Shown: positions 37,070-46,300, numbered from the stretch's first letter. The stretch is 64,000 bases of DNA from Kistimonas sp964291485 (GCA_964291485.2 OZ220224.1:3906001-3970000), one strand, 5' to 3'. Made by a program: numbers and translations. The notes: generated by a model not told the origin, from the sequence alone.

Positions 37070-37545
37070 GGACTGTGCTGGGTTAATACAATAAGTGCAA
37101 CAGGCTGAAATTTGAGAACTGAGATAGCTGTCAGGATTAAGCGAACAGAGTTACCCAGAGCATCAACGGCTGTATGGATTTTCATTGTCAGTCCTCATCT
37201 GGATTTGCCACCTGTTGATCATATTGAGATGTTTTTTGGGGCTCTATGTTGATGGGCACGAGAGATACGGCCATCAGGCACTCAAGATCTTTATCCCTTG
37301 GTAGCTCCTCGAATATTTACGCCTATTTTCCTGTGTGATACAGGCAGTTATGCTGTACATAGACACGTTGTGGTGCCAGTACCCAAAGTGTGTAGGTAGA
37401 TCTCGCCAAGGAGTTCTAGTATTGGCAATCTAAATAACAGCTTTCAGGAACTGGCGATTATCTTTAGCTGTTGCTCCACAATCGGAAGCTTTTCCTGATA
37501 GAAAGCTCTGAGTACAGCCCCATTGATCATCACGAAGTACAGTAC
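37070..37545 (-). pseudogene. Decayed IS5-family (IS427-like) transposase
   Basis: On the minus strand the sequence can be read, across stops and frameshifts, as an IS427-type transposase: LRDDQW near the start, SGKASDCGATAKDNRQFLKA, then a TAG in place of tryptophan, IANTRTPWRDLPTHFGYWH, RAHQH, and TMKIHTAVDALGNSVRLILT. All these are family landmarks in the right order. Several stops and indels make it non-functional. Confidence 0.75.
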
Positions 37546-37618
37546 GATACATAGTCAGAAATTGCTGCATCGTATCGAACCCTGCTAAACAATCTTTACG
37601 TCAATTGAGAACATTTCC

Positions 37619-37652
37619 TAGCTTATTATTGGGGACTTAATCGCAGGTTTCC
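37619..37652 (-). repeat. Solo copy of the IS5-type element's terminal sequence
   Basis: Read on the minus strand, GGAAACCTGCGATTAAGTCC and the 14 bases after it repeat the left end of the intact insertion sequence at 55760, with one extra A. Similarity stops abruptly where the relic transposase region begins, as if one element had landed in another. Confidence 0.65.
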
Positions 37653-37819
37653 TAACTCCCTAATGAAAACAGGTATGGTGTGACACCTCTGACGCAACAT
37701 CAAACAAGAGATACCCCTCACTGCTCCCTGACAGATCGCATGCCTCCCCTAACCCCTAAATTCATTGATCTGACACCAACCTTAAAATACCTCACAACAA
37801 CATCAAACACCTTCCAACA

Positions 37820-37833
37820 TTGATAAACATCAA
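37820..37833. promoter_or_regulatory. Perfect FNR consensus box upstream of the sugar ABC operon
   Basis: TTGATAAACATCAA matches TTGAT-N4-ATCAA at all ten positions. It lies 137 bases before the start of the sugar ABC ATPase gene and is the best FNR/ANR site I see in the window. Binding by another CRP-family protein is possible. Confidence 0.65.
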
Positions 37834-37969
37834 TAACCAAAACCACAAACAATGTTTCAATTTACCACCCTATAGGCTGCTTTTCTGCAATCCCGGTAAA
37901 CGCTGTTTACCCTCCCGCAGACAGGGTTTCCGTTCTCCGCGGGACTCAGACTACCAGTGAGACAACCAC

Positions 37970-39457
37970 TTGAACGTTGAGATGAAAGGCATTTGCAAGG
38001 CTTTCGGCCATGTGAATGTCCTGACCGATATTGCATTGTCGATTGCCGATGGCGAAGTGCATGCCCTGATGGGCGAGAACGGCGCCGGCAAATCCACCCT
38101 GATCAAGATTCTGGCGGGTGTCTACACCCGTGACAGCGGCACGGTCACCATTGACGGCGTGCCGGTGGACGCCTGCAGTATCACCGCCTGCCAGCAACTG
38201 GGCATCGCCTATGTGCACCAGGAACTGAACGTCATCAACGACATGTCCATTGCGGACAACCTGTTCCTCGGCCGTGAACTGCGCAACCGGTTCGGCTTCA
38301 TTGACCGCCCGCGCATGAACCAGACCTGCGTCGAGCTGCTTAACGAACTGCACCTCGAACACCTGTCGCCTGATACCCTGATGCGACAGCTCAGTGTCGG
38401 CTACCAGCAGATGATTGAAATTGCCAAGGCGCTGCTGATCAACGCACGCCTGATCATCCTCGATGAGCCTACTGCTGCTCTGACCGACAAGGAAATACGC
38501 ACACTGTTCACTATTGTTCGAAAACTGAAGGCACAGGGTGTCAGCTTCCTGTATGTCTCGCACCGGATGAATGAGATTTTCGAACTGTCTGATCGCATTA
38601 CGGTACTGCGGGATGGCCGCTATATCGGCACCTGCAAGACGGCAGACGTCAATGAAGACGACCTGGTCCGCATGATGACCGGGCGGAGCATCGACAATCT
38701 CTACACTGCCAGCCAGGCAACACCCGGCAAGACTGTTCTGGAACTCCGTAATCTGACCTCAACCGGTCAGTTCGAGGACATCAGCTTTACCCTGCGTGCC
38801 GGCGAAGTCCTCGGCTTTGCCGGTTTGATGGGCGCAGGCCGCTCGGAAGTCATGCACGGGATCTTCGGCAGTTACCCTGCCGAAACCGGCGAAATCCACA
38901 TTCACGGACAACCGGTGACCATCAAAACGCCCCGCGATGCCAGCAAACACGGCATCGCCTTTGTCACCGAAAACCGCAAGGAAGAAGGCCTGATACTGGA
39001 CTTTGACCTCACTGAAAATACCACACTGCCATCGTTGGACAGTTTCCGGAAAAACGGATTGGTCAATGATGCGGCTTTGGTCGCGACCACCGACCAGCAC
39101 ATTGCCCGGCTCCATATCAAAACCAGCGGCCGTGAACAGAAACTGAAAAATCTCAGCGGTGGTAACCAGCAGAAAGTGGTGCTGGCCAAATGGCTGGAAA
39201 CCAAGCCCGATATCCTGATCCTCGATGAACCTACCCGCGGCGTTGATATCGGCGCCAAGAAAGAAATTTACGACATCATCAACACACTGAAACAACAGGG
39301 TGTCGCCATTATCGTCGTCTCCAGTGAACTCTCAGAAGTGATGGGTATCTCGGACCGGCTGGCCATTATGCATCAACGTCGGCTGGTCAAGATCACCAAC
39401 ACCGACACCCTGACCCAGGACCAGGTTTTGAAATACGCTTTTACAGGTGCCCAGTAA
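37970..39457 (+). CDS. Sugar ABC transporter ATP-binding protein (RbsA-type)
   Basis: A 495-residue protein with two fused ABC modules, the mark of the ribose/xylose/galactose (CUT2) class. The first has Walker A GENGAGKST, the signature LSVGYQQ and LDEPTAAL; the second has a degenerate A-loop (GLMGAGRSEV), LSGGNQQK and LDEPTRGVDIG. The listed start is a TTG; an ATG four codons later (MKGICKAFG) has its GAG too close. First gene of the operon, overlapping the permease by one base. Confidence 0.9.
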   Translation: MNVEMKGICKAFGHVNVLTDIALSIADGEVHALMGENGAGKSTLIKILAGVYTRDSGTVTIDGVPVDACSITACQQLGIAYVHQELNVINDMSIADNLFLGRELRNRFGFIDRPRMNQTCVELLNELHLEHLSPDTLMRQLSVGYQQMIEIAKALLINARLIILDEPTAALTDKEIRTLFTIVRKLKAQGVSFLYVSHRMNEIFELSDRITVLRDGRYIGTCKTADVNEDDLVRMMTGRSIDNLYTASQATPGKTVLELRNLTSTGQFEDISFTLRAGEVLGFAGLMGAGRSEVMHGIFGSYPAETGEIHIHGQPVTIKTPRDASKHGIAFVTENRKEEGLILDFDLTENTTLPSLDSFRKNGLVNDAALVATTDQHIARLHIKTSGREQKLKNLSGGNQQKVVLAKWLETKPDILILDEPTRGVDIGAKKEIYDIINTLKQQGVAIIVVSSELSEVMGISDRLAIMHQRRLVKITNTDTLTQDQVLKYAFTGAQ

Positions 39458-40434
39458 TGTCTACCCTTTCAGCCAGCGCCGTCAGCCCCCGCAGGAAGCC
39501 CAGCCTGTCGGAGATTTATGAGAAGTATGGCCTGTTCGTGATTCTGATCGGGCTGTGTGTGCTCTTCACCTGCCTGAACCCCAACTTTTTCTCGCTGTAT
39601 AACCTGCAGAATATTTTCAAACAGTCGTCTATTAACGGCCTCATTGCCTTTGGTATGACATTTGTCATTCTGCTGGGCTGTATTGACTTGTCTGTAGGCT
39701 CTGTACTGGCGCTCGTCGGTTACCTGACCGGTGTCATGTTAGTGAACTTCCAGCTGCCGATTGCCATTGCCCTGCCTGTCGCCCTTGCGCTGGGGATTAT
39801 TCTTGGCCTGATCAACGGTCTGCTGGTTGCCAGAGTCAAGCTGCAACCGTTCATCGCCACATTGATTACCATGACCGTTTACCGCGGGCTGACCCTGATC
39901 ATTTCCGATGGCATGCCAGTGCGTAATATCGGTGATGTGTCGTCCATGATCGCGTGGATCAACCGGGGTAGCGTCGGCATCCTGCCCGTTTCCATGATCG
40001 TATTCCTGGTCGTGCTGGTCATCCTGATGGTGCTGTTGCACAAGACCGTTTTCGGTCGCCAGCTCTACGCCACCGGCGGTAACGAGGAAGCCGCCCGGCT
40101 CTCCACGGTACCGACCGACAAAATCAAGATTCTGGGTTACATGCTGTGCGGCCTGCTCTCCGCCATGGCTGCCATTCTTTACATCGCCCGTTACAACTCG
40201 ATCTATCCCAACGCCGGCGTCGGCATGGAACTCGATGCCATTGCCGCCGTCGTCATCGGTGGCACCAGCATGACCGGCGGACGCGGACGCATCACCGGCA
40301 CCTTTATCGGCGTGCTGATCATCGGCGTCCTGAATAACGGCCTCAACCTGCTGGGCATCTCCTCGTTCTATCAAGAGGTGATCAAGGGTCTCGTCATCCT
40401 GTTTGCTGTCATCATCGACATCAAGAAGAAGTAA
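39457..40434 (+). CDS. Sugar ABC transporter permease (RbsC-type)
   Basis: A 325-residue CUT2 permease with eight to ten helices. Diagnostic segments are LIAFGMTFVILLGCIDLSVG near residue 75 and the conserved AAVVIGGTSMTGGRGRITGT near 270, which faces the ATPase. It overlaps the ATPase gene by one base and precedes the binding protein, giving the order ATPase, permease, binding protein. Confidence 0.92.
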   Translation: MSTLSASAVSPRRKPSLSEIYEKYGLFVILIGLCVLFTCLNPNFFSLYNLQNIFKQSSINGLIAFGMTFVILLGCIDLSVGSVLALVGYLTGVMLVNFQLPIAIALPVALALGIILGLINGLLVARVKLQPFIATLITMTVYRGLTLIISDGMPVRNIGDVSSMIAWINRGSVGILPVSMIVFLVVLVILMVLLHKTVFGRQLYATGGNEEAARLSTVPTDKIKILGYMLCGLLSAMAAILYIARYNSIYPNAGVGMELDAIAAVVIGGTSMTGGRGRITGTFIGVLIIGVLNNGLNLLGISSFYQEVIKGLVILFAVIIDIKKK

Positions 40435-40473
40435 CGCCTTACACACACTGTCATTAGGAAGCGTCGTCGTACC

Positions 40474-41469
40474 ATGAAGAAACTACTGGCCGTATCCTGC
40501 CTTACCCTTGCCGCAACCGGTCTTTTGGCGGGCTGCTCTGATCAGAACAGTGCGGACACTGCCGCGACTGATCAGAAAACCATCGCCCTGATGATCTCCA
40601 ACCGTTCCAACGAGTTCTTCGGCGTGCTGGAACGTTCTGCGGTCGAACAGGCAAAAACCCTGGGTTACAACATTGAAGTGTACGACGGTGGCAACGACGC
40701 TACCCGTCAGCCCAGCCAGGTGGAAGACGCCATTACCAAGGGTGTCAGCGCCATCATCATCAACCCGCTGAATCAGGACGCCACCCGCAGCGTACTGAAT
40801 GACGCCATTGATCGAAACATCCCGATCGTGTCCGTTGACACCACCGTCGCCAATGTGGACATGCTGGCCCGCGTTGCCACCGACAACGTCGATGGCGGCA
40901 AGTTCGCGGCTGAATGGCTGGTGAAAAAATCCGGTATCAATCCGGAAGAACTGACGGGTGTTATCCACATGCAGGGACTGGACGGTCACAGCGCCCATAT
41001 CACCCGCGCCAAGGGTTTCACTGACTACCTGACATCCTCAGAAGCCGGTGCTGCCTGGAATGCGCTGACCGCCGATCCCCAGAAATACATCCGCCTGACC
41101 GGTGACTTTGCCCAGGACGTGGCCCAGTCCGTACTGGAAGCCAAGCTGAGCGCCCTGGACCCGGCCGGTAAATACGTGATCTACAACGAAAACGATGTCA
41201 TGGCGATTGGCTCCATCGGCGCCATCAAGAACGACAGCCGTTTCAACCTGGACAACTTCACCATCATTGGGTTTGACGGTTCTTCCGAAGGCAAGCGTCT
41301 GGTGGATGCAGGCGATATGCAGGTCACCATCGTTCAGGATTTCCAGTACATCGGTGAACATGCCGTGAATGTGCTGGATGACTTCCTGAAGAACAATACC
41401 AAGCCGGCCAGCGCCGATATTCCTGTTGAGGTCATCATGTACCCCAACGCACAAACTCCCCGCGGCTGA
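40474..41469 (+). CDS. Sugar ABC transporter substrate-binding lipoprotein (RbsB-type)
   Basis: A 331-residue periplasmic-binding-protein type I fold. The signal sequence ends in the lipobox LLAGC (Cys21), so the mature protein is probably lipid-anchored, which is unusual for gram-negative ribose-binding proteins. Ligand-site elements are MISNRSNEFFGVLE, SAIIINPLNQDA and FDGSSEGKRLVDAGDMQVTIVQD. The sugar is not certain: the partner kinase points to a pentose or pentitol, the transporter to the ribose class. Confidence 0.9.
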   Translation: MKKLLAVSCLTLAATGLLAGCSDQNSADTAATDQKTIALMISNRSNEFFGVLERSAVEQAKTLGYNIEVYDGGNDATRQPSQVEDAITKGVSAIIINPLNQDATRSVLNDAIDRNIPIVSVDTTVANVDMLARVATDNVDGGKFAAEWLVKKSGINPEELTGVIHMQGLDGHSAHITRAKGFTDYLTSSEAGAAWNALTADPQKYIRLTGDFAQDVAQSVLEAKLSALDPAGKYVIYNENDVMAIGSIGAIKNDSRFNLDNFTIIGFDGSSEGKRLVDAGDMQVTIVQDFQYIGEHAVNVLDDFLKNNTKPASADIPVEVIMYPNAQTPRG

Positions 41470-41487
41470 TTAGCGGGATCATGCCCG

Positions 41488-41515
41488 GTCCGCACAGCGC
41501 AGTGCCAGTGCGGAC
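41488..41515 (+). terminator. Hairpin between binding-protein and kinase genes
   Basis: A perfect eight-base stem (GTCCGCAC / GTGCGGAC) with a 12-base loop, 18 bases after the binding-protein stop. It has no T-run. Such hairpins after binding-protein genes often protect the upstream mRNA and lower downstream expression. Confidence 0.45.
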
Positions 41516-41569
41516 ACTTTACATTCAGGACAGCAGGTTCCCTGCTGTGACAGCCCTTCACTTCCAGCG

Positions 41570-43042
41570 ATGACAACGCGCATGTTCCTTGGTATTGATC
41601 TGGGCACCTCCGGTGTCAAAACTGTACTTCTGTCTGAAACCGATGCCATCATTGGCCAGGCCAGCGTCCCCCTGACCGTTTCCCGTCCACAGCCACTCTG
41701 GTCAGAACAGCATCCGGATGACTGGTGGCAGGCAGTCTGCACCAGCATAGAGAGTCTTAGACAGCAACATGACCTGTCCGGTGTGCAAGCGATTGGCCTG
41801 TCAGGGCAGATGCATGGCGCCACGGTGCTGGATCGTGAATTACGCCCACTGCGTCCCGCCATTCTCTGGAATGATGGCCGCAGCCAGGCAGAATGCCTGG
41901 AACTGGAAGAACTGGTACCCGGGCTGCGCGCCATTACCGGCAACCAGGCCATGCCGGGATTCACCGCCCCTAAGCTGCGCTGGCTCCAGAAACATGAACC
42001 TGAGATTTTTTCCCGTATTCATAAAGTGCTGCTGCCCAAGGACTATATCCGGTTACAGCTGACCGGTTGCTGTATGTCGGATATGTCAGATAGCGCCGGC
42101 ACCCTCTGGCTGGATGTCGCTAAACGTCAGTGGTCAGAAACTATGCTGGCCAGCTGTGGACTGACCATCGACCATATGCCGGAGCTGGTTGAAGGCTCTC
42201 AGATCGCCGGTTATTTAAAGCCTGAGATTGCTCAACAATGGGGTATGAAACCGATTCCTGTTGCCGCTGGCGGTGGTGATAATGCAGCAGGGGCAATCGG
42301 TGTCGGTGTGACGGAACCGGGTCAGGGAATTCTGTCGCTGGGAACCTCCGGCGTCATTTTCGTGGTGAGTGACGACTATCGCAGCAACCCTGCCAACGGC
42401 GTGCACAGTTTCTGCCACGCATTACCAGAGCGCTGGCATCTTATGTCCGTCATGCTCAGTGCTGCGGGCTGCCTCGACTGGCTCGCCCGGTTGACGGGGG
42501 CTGAGGATGTCCCGACCCTGCTGGCCGAAGCAGAAAAAGCCGATCCCCAGGAAAGCCTGTATTTCCTGCCTTATCTTAACGGCGAGAGAACGCCCCATAA
42601 TAATCCTGCCGCGACAGGCGTTTTCTTTGGCATGACCGGCGCCACAACCCGCGCCCAGCTGACACTTGCGGTGCTGGAAGGCGTGGCCATGGGATTGAAA
42701 GATGGGTTGGATGCCTTGAACGAAACCGGGATCACGATCAACGACATGACCCTGATTGGTGGCGGCGCGCGCAGTCCACTCTGGCGACAGATACTGGCAA
42801 ATACATTGAATATGCCACTGAGCTATCGCCGTGGCGGCGAGGTGGGACCGGCACTCGGGGCTGCCCGGCTGGCGCGTCTGTGTCTCTGTGGTGATAAGCC
42901 GGTAACAGCCGCTGAAATCTGCCCGGTACCAGAACGACTGGAAACTATTGAGCCAAAAGCGTCGATGATCCATTGCTGTCAACAGCGGCAGGCTAAGTTC
43001 CGGCGCCTTTACCAGGCACTGCGGGACGAGTTTTCCGCCTGA
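41570..43042 (+). CDS. xylB: Xylulokinase
   Basis: FGGY-family kinase of 490 residues, phosphorylating D-xylulose to xylulose 5-phosphate for the pentose phosphate pathway. It tracks the E. coli enzyme closely: GIDLGTSGVKTVLLSE, PLWSEQHPDDWWQA, GLSGQMHGATVLD, RPAILWNDGRSQAEC, NQAMPGFTAPKLRWLQKHEP and VLLPKDYIRLQLTG. The ATP site is LIGGGARSPLWRQILANTL. No xylose isomerase (xylA) or pentitol dehydrogenase is present in the window, so either the source of xylulose is encoded elsewhere or the kinase accepts a related ketopentose. Last gene of the sugar unit. Confidence 0.93.
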   Translation: MTTRMFLGIDLGTSGVKTVLLSETDAIIGQASVPLTVSRPQPLWSEQHPDDWWQAVCTSIESLRQQHDLSGVQAIGLSGQMHGATVLDRELRPLRPAILWNDGRSQAECLELEELVPGLRAITGNQAMPGFTAPKLRWLQKHEPEIFSRIHKVLLPKDYIRLQLTGCCMSDMSDSAGTLWLDVAKRQWSETMLASCGLTIDHMPELVEGSQIAGYLKPEIAQQWGMKPIPVAAGGGDNAAGAIGVGVTEPGQGILSLGTSGVIFVVSDDYRSNPANGVHSFCHALPERWHLMSVMLSAAGCLDWLARLTGAEDVPTLLAEAEKADPQESLYFLPYLNGERTPHNNPAATGVFFGMTGATTRAQLTLAVLEGVAMGLKDGLDALNETGITINDMTLIGGGARSPLWRQILANTLNMPLSYRRGGEVGPALGAARLARLCLCGDKPVTAAEICPVPERLETIEPKASMIHCCQQRQAKFRRLYQALRDEFSA

Positions 43043-43461
43043 TAACAATCAGCCCGGAGCCATGCCAAATGGCGTTCGGGCAAGTCTGACGAAAACAACT
43101 GAAGCTTCCGAGGCACCACGTGCCTTGCATAAAAGTTTATGACCATGGGCGACCATTGCCCATCCTCAGGTCATTGCGATCGTCTTTGTTGACCTTTTTA
43201 TGCCCCCCCATTGGCTTTAAAACAGCCAAATCGTGCACACAGCCCAGTTCATTGACCCTTATCAAAACTAAAAAGAACAACAGCGATCAATATAGCGATC
43301 ACATGATCACTATAACGATCAAACAATAATAACCGCTCTGGGGATTCTACCTAAGTTCGAGGCGTTGTGTACCCATTTAAGGGCCTGAGTACGTCGAAGG
43401 CGCTTAGTAATCTGTCAATCATGCGGCCATGACCGCAGCTCCAGGGGGGAGTTTAAAGAAA
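43043..43461. other. Intergenic region before the transporter/serine dehydratase genes
   Basis: About 420 bases. A small hairpin (AGGCAC-CAC-GTGCCT, 43111-43125) and the GATC-rich operator-like cluster at 43283-43322 are the only structures I see. The translation start is set by the GGGGGAG ribosome site before 43462. Confidence 0.45.
43283..43322. promoter_or_regulatory. GATC-rich dyad cluster, candidate operator
   Basis: Four GATCA repeats at 43285, 43297, 43305 and 43317 are spaced 12, 8 and 12 bases, so the whole is symmetrical. The inner pair forms the dyad AGCGATCA-CA-TGATCACT with one mismatch. It lies about 140 bases before the transporter gene. The PuuR-type protein encoded at the end of this gene set, or another regulator, could bind it; the GATC sites are also potential Dam targets. 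Confidence 0.4.
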
Positions 43462-44679
43462 ATGGCAACCTTGAATGCACCTGTGACAAAAAGCCGGGAT
43501 TCATCCGGCAAGCCCGCACTCAACTGGAAAGATCCCGTTATCCTGTTTGTTGTCCTGGGTATCGTGTTTGGCGGCATAGGCTACCGAATGGGACTCCCTA
43601 ACATGCTGAGTACGGTCATGAACACCGCCCATGACCTGCTCCTGAATACCGCGTTTTTCATCATGGCATTGATGGTGGTCACAGGCGCTCTGAGCAGCCT
43701 GCTGGTCGAGTACGGCATCATTGCCCTGGTAGAGCGACTGCTCTCCCCCTGCATGGGCGTACTGTACAAGCTACCCGGCCGAACCTCTCTCGCCGGTATC
43801 ATGACCTTCTTCTCCGACAACCCCGCCATCATCAGCTTTGCCGGCGACAAGAAGTTTGCAAAAGGTTTCAAGCCGATACAGATGGTCTCCATGACCAACT
43901 TCGGTACGTCGTTTGGTATGGGTTTCGTGGTCATTGCCTTTATGTCGTCCCTGTCCCTTGGAAGTTCTGATGTCAGCCCCGCCTCAGCAACACTGGTAGG
44001 TCTGTTTGCCGCGCTGATCGGCTCCATCCTGTCAACACGCCTGATGCAGTTCTTCTGCCGGAATGACTTCAAGAACGATACACTCCCGGCAGTCAATAGC
44101 GATGACCAGCCCGAGATTGATGACGGCGACACCATGGCTGAAGCCACACCTGAAACCGCCCAGAAAGAACAGGGCAGCGGCTTCATGCGCTTCATGGACG
44201 CCATGCTGGAAGGCGGCAAGAACGGTGTCCAGCTGGGTATCAGCATTATTCCGGGTATTCTGATCATTACCACCATTGTCTTCATGCTGACCATGGGTGC
44301 GCCGGAAGGCGGTTACACCGGCGGCGCCTATGAAGGGATCGGGGTACTGGGTGCGCTGGGTGAAAAAATGTCCGGCCTGTTCTATGTCCTGTTTGGCTTT
44401 GAGTCGCCCGAGCTGATCGCTTTCCCAATCTCCACCCTGGGTTCCACCGGCGCATCTCTTTCCCTGATTCCTCCCTTTGTCCAGCAGGGCATTATCGGTG
44501 GTAACGAAATTGCCGTATTCACGGCCATCAGCATGATCTGGAGCGGCTTCCTCTGCACCCACACCTGCATGCTGGATGCCCTGGGTTTCCGGAAGTTCAC
44601 CGGCAAAGCCATTCTTTCCCATGCCATTGCCGGCATCGCGGCAGGCTCACTGGCCCACTACCTCTACATTCTGCTGTAA
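43462..44679 (+). CDS. Nucleoside-recognition (Gate) domain membrane transporter, CD0519-like
   Basis: A 405-residue membrane protein with two Gate-type halves. I choose the ATG at 43462, which has a GGGGGAG site, over the one 33 bases upstream. Conserved features are helices with FFSDNPAIISFAGDK, NFGTSFGMGFVVIAFMSSL and, in the second half, FGFESPELIAFPISTLGSTG plus TCMLDALGF. An acidic loop (NSDDQPEIDDGDTMAEATPE) joins the halves. It is followed 22 bases later by a serine-dehydratase gene, so it probably imports that enzyme's amino-acid-like substrate. The substrate is not known for this family. Confidence 0.75.
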   Translation: MATLNAPVTKSRDSSGKPALNWKDPVILFVVLGIVFGGIGYRMGLPNMLSTVMNTAHDLLLNTAFFIMALMVVTGALSSLLVEYGIIALVERLLSPCMGVLYKLPGRTSLAGIMTFFSDNPAIISFAGDKKFAKGFKPIQMVSMTNFGTSFGMGFVVIAFMSSLSLGSSDVSPASATLVGLFAALIGSILSTRLMQFFCRNDFKNDTLPAVNSDDQPEIDDGDTMAEATPETAQKEQGSGFMRFMDAMLEGGKNGVQLGISIIPGILIITTIVFMLTMGAPEGGYTGGAYEGIGVLGALGEKMSGLFYVLFGFESPELIAFPISTLGSTGASLSLIPPFVQQGIIGGNEIAVFTAISMIWSGFLCTHTCMLDALGFRKFTGKAILSHAIAGIAAGSLAHYLYILL

Positions 44680-44701
44680 GTGACAGCCCAGGATAAAGAC
44701 C

Positions 44702-46300
44702 ATGAGTGACAAGTTTCCCAGCATATTCAATGAAGTGATTGGTCCTATCATGCGCGGGTGTTCCAGCTCCCACGTGGCGGCAGGATTACGCATCGGCCTG
44801 ATCGCCCGGGACCTGGTGGCAGGCACGCCAAACGCTTCCACGGTCACCTTCGACAGCAAGGAACCCCTGGCGGCCAGCTACGACGGGCAGGGTTCCGCCA
44901 TGGGCTACACCGGTGGTCTTCTGGGTCTGCCGGCCGACAGCCCCAGTCTGGATGCCGCCCGCCGGATCGCCGAGGAACAGGGTATCGACGTCCGCTTCCG
45001 GGTTGATGATGTAGTCACCCACCACCCCAACACCTACCTGGTGGACGTCGAAGGGGAAGACGGTGTACAGGTATCCATGGAAGCGGTTTCCCTGGGTGGC
45101 GGCGCCATTGAAATCTGGCGGTTGCTGGATATCCCCGTCAAACTGGCCGGCGATCTGTTTGTGGCCGCATTCCTCTGCGAAGCGATTCAGGAAGACGCCA
45201 TTGACGCACTGGCCCAGATGGCTGTCGAGGAGCAGGCACAGCTGATCCGCCTCAGCAAACAGGCGCACGAAACCGGCAAGGGTTGCCTGGTGCTCATGGA
45301 ATCCCGGGAAGCCTTTTCAGATCGCCTCATCGGTCGCGTAGAAGACTACCTTTCTGCCCGCTTCTGCGCCCAGATCAAGCCGGTCATGCCCGTGTTGTCC
45401 GGTGCCGGGGAAACCATTCCGTTCCACTCCGTTGAGGAGATGCTGGCCTACGGCGAAGGCAAACTGTCTCTGGCTGACCTCGCCTATTGCTACGAAGAAG
45501 CCCGCAGCGGATTCCCCCGGGAACGTCTGCACGAAATGATGGGCACCGTCGCGGAAGTCATGCAGGCCAGTATTCGCACGGGCCTCGAAGGCACACACTA
45601 TGATGACCGCATCCTGCCCGCCCAGGCGCCGCTGGCAAAATCACTGGAAAGTTGCCAGCTGGTGCAGGGTTCCCTGCAGCGCACCATCGCCTATGTTTCA
45701 GCCCTGATGGACATGAAGAGCGCCATGGGCCTGATTGTGGCCGCCCCCACCGGTGGTGCCTGCGGCGCACTTGGCGGCGCAGTCTGGAGTGCCGTTGATG
45801 CCCTGGGCGGCGATCTCGACAATGCGATTGAGGCCTTGATGGCCGCAGGTATCGTCGGTGTCTTTATTGCCCGCAACGCGACGTTCGCCGGTGAAGAAGG
45901 CGGCTGCCAGGCCGAGTGTGGTTCCGGCTCCTCCATGGCTGCCGCTGCACTGGTTCACCTGATGGGTGGTACAGCGCAACAAGCGGTGGACGCTGCCTCC
46001 ATGGCGCTGCAAAACACCCTGGGACTGGTCTGCGATACCGTGGGTGACCGGGTGGAATTCCCCTGCCTGGGTCGCAACGTCATGGCCGCGACCAATGCCA
46101 TGTCCAGCGCCGGCATGGCCATGGCCGGGTACACCAATATCATCCCGCTGGATGACACCATCAGCGCACTGAACGACATCTGTCATCGAATTCCGATTGA
46201 GCTGCGGTGCACCGGCATGGCGGGACTGGCCACTACGCCGTCAGGCAAGGCTATCCATGAAAAACTGTTGGCTGGCGAACAGATATTAACGATTCGTTAA
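44702..46300 (+). CDS. Iron-sulfur L-serine dehydratase-family protein, alpha and beta domains fused
   Basis: A 532-residue member of the SdaA family, oxygen-sensitive enzymes that deaminate L-serine or related beta-hydroxy amino acids. The N-terminal beta domain carries a variant of GPSSSHT: MRGCSSSHVAAG, with Cys in place of Pro. The C-terminal alpha domain has the classic cluster segments GGCQAECGSGSSMAAAALV, LGLVCDTVGD and EFPCLGRN. It is longer than usual (about 455) and lacks the C-terminal cysteine seen in some members. With a dedicated transporter and a lyase plus dehydrogenase downstream, it may act on a substrate other than serine. AGGA precedes the ATG by eight bases. Confidence 0.85.
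   Translation: MSDKFPSIFNEVIGPIMRGCSSSHVAAGLRIGLIARDLVAGTPNASTVTFDSKEPLAASYDGQGSAMGYTGGLLGLPADSPSLDAARRIAEEQGIDVRFRVDDVVTHHPNTYLVDVEGEDGVQVSMEAVSLGGGAIEIWRLLDIPVKLAGDLFVAAFLCEAIQEDAIDALAQMAVEEQAQLIRLSKQAHETGKGCLVLMESREAFSDRLIGRVEDYLSARFCAQIKPVMPVLSGAGETIPFHSVEEMLAYGEGKLSLADLAYCYEEARSGFPRERLHEMMGTVAEVMQASIRTGLEGTHYDDRILPAQAPLAKSLESCQLVQGSLQRTIAYVSALMDMKSAMGLIVAAPTGGACGALGGAVWSAVDALGGDLDNAIEALMAAGIVGVFIARNATFAGEEGGCQAECGSGSSMAAAALVHLMGGTAQQAVDAASMALQNTLGLVCDTVGDRVEFPCLGRNVMAATNAMSSAGMAMAGYTNIIPLDDTISALNDICHRIPIELRCTGMAGLATTPSGKAIHEKLLAGEQILTIR

Larger units (their letters stand above)
36640..37969. other. Gene-poor AT-rich region with insertion-sequence relics
   Basis: 1.3 kb with no intact gene. 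It contains the decayed IS5-family transposase at about 37070-37545, a 34-base copy of an IS end at 37619-37652, and the FNR box and promoter of the sugar operon after 37700. From 36640 to 37070 I see nothing beyond AT-rich sequence. Confidence 0.6.

Noticed and set aside
37600..37970. Extra small genes in the AT-rich gap before the sugar operon
   Set aside because: Only short frames without ribosome sites are present; relic IS sequence and promoter elements explain the region.
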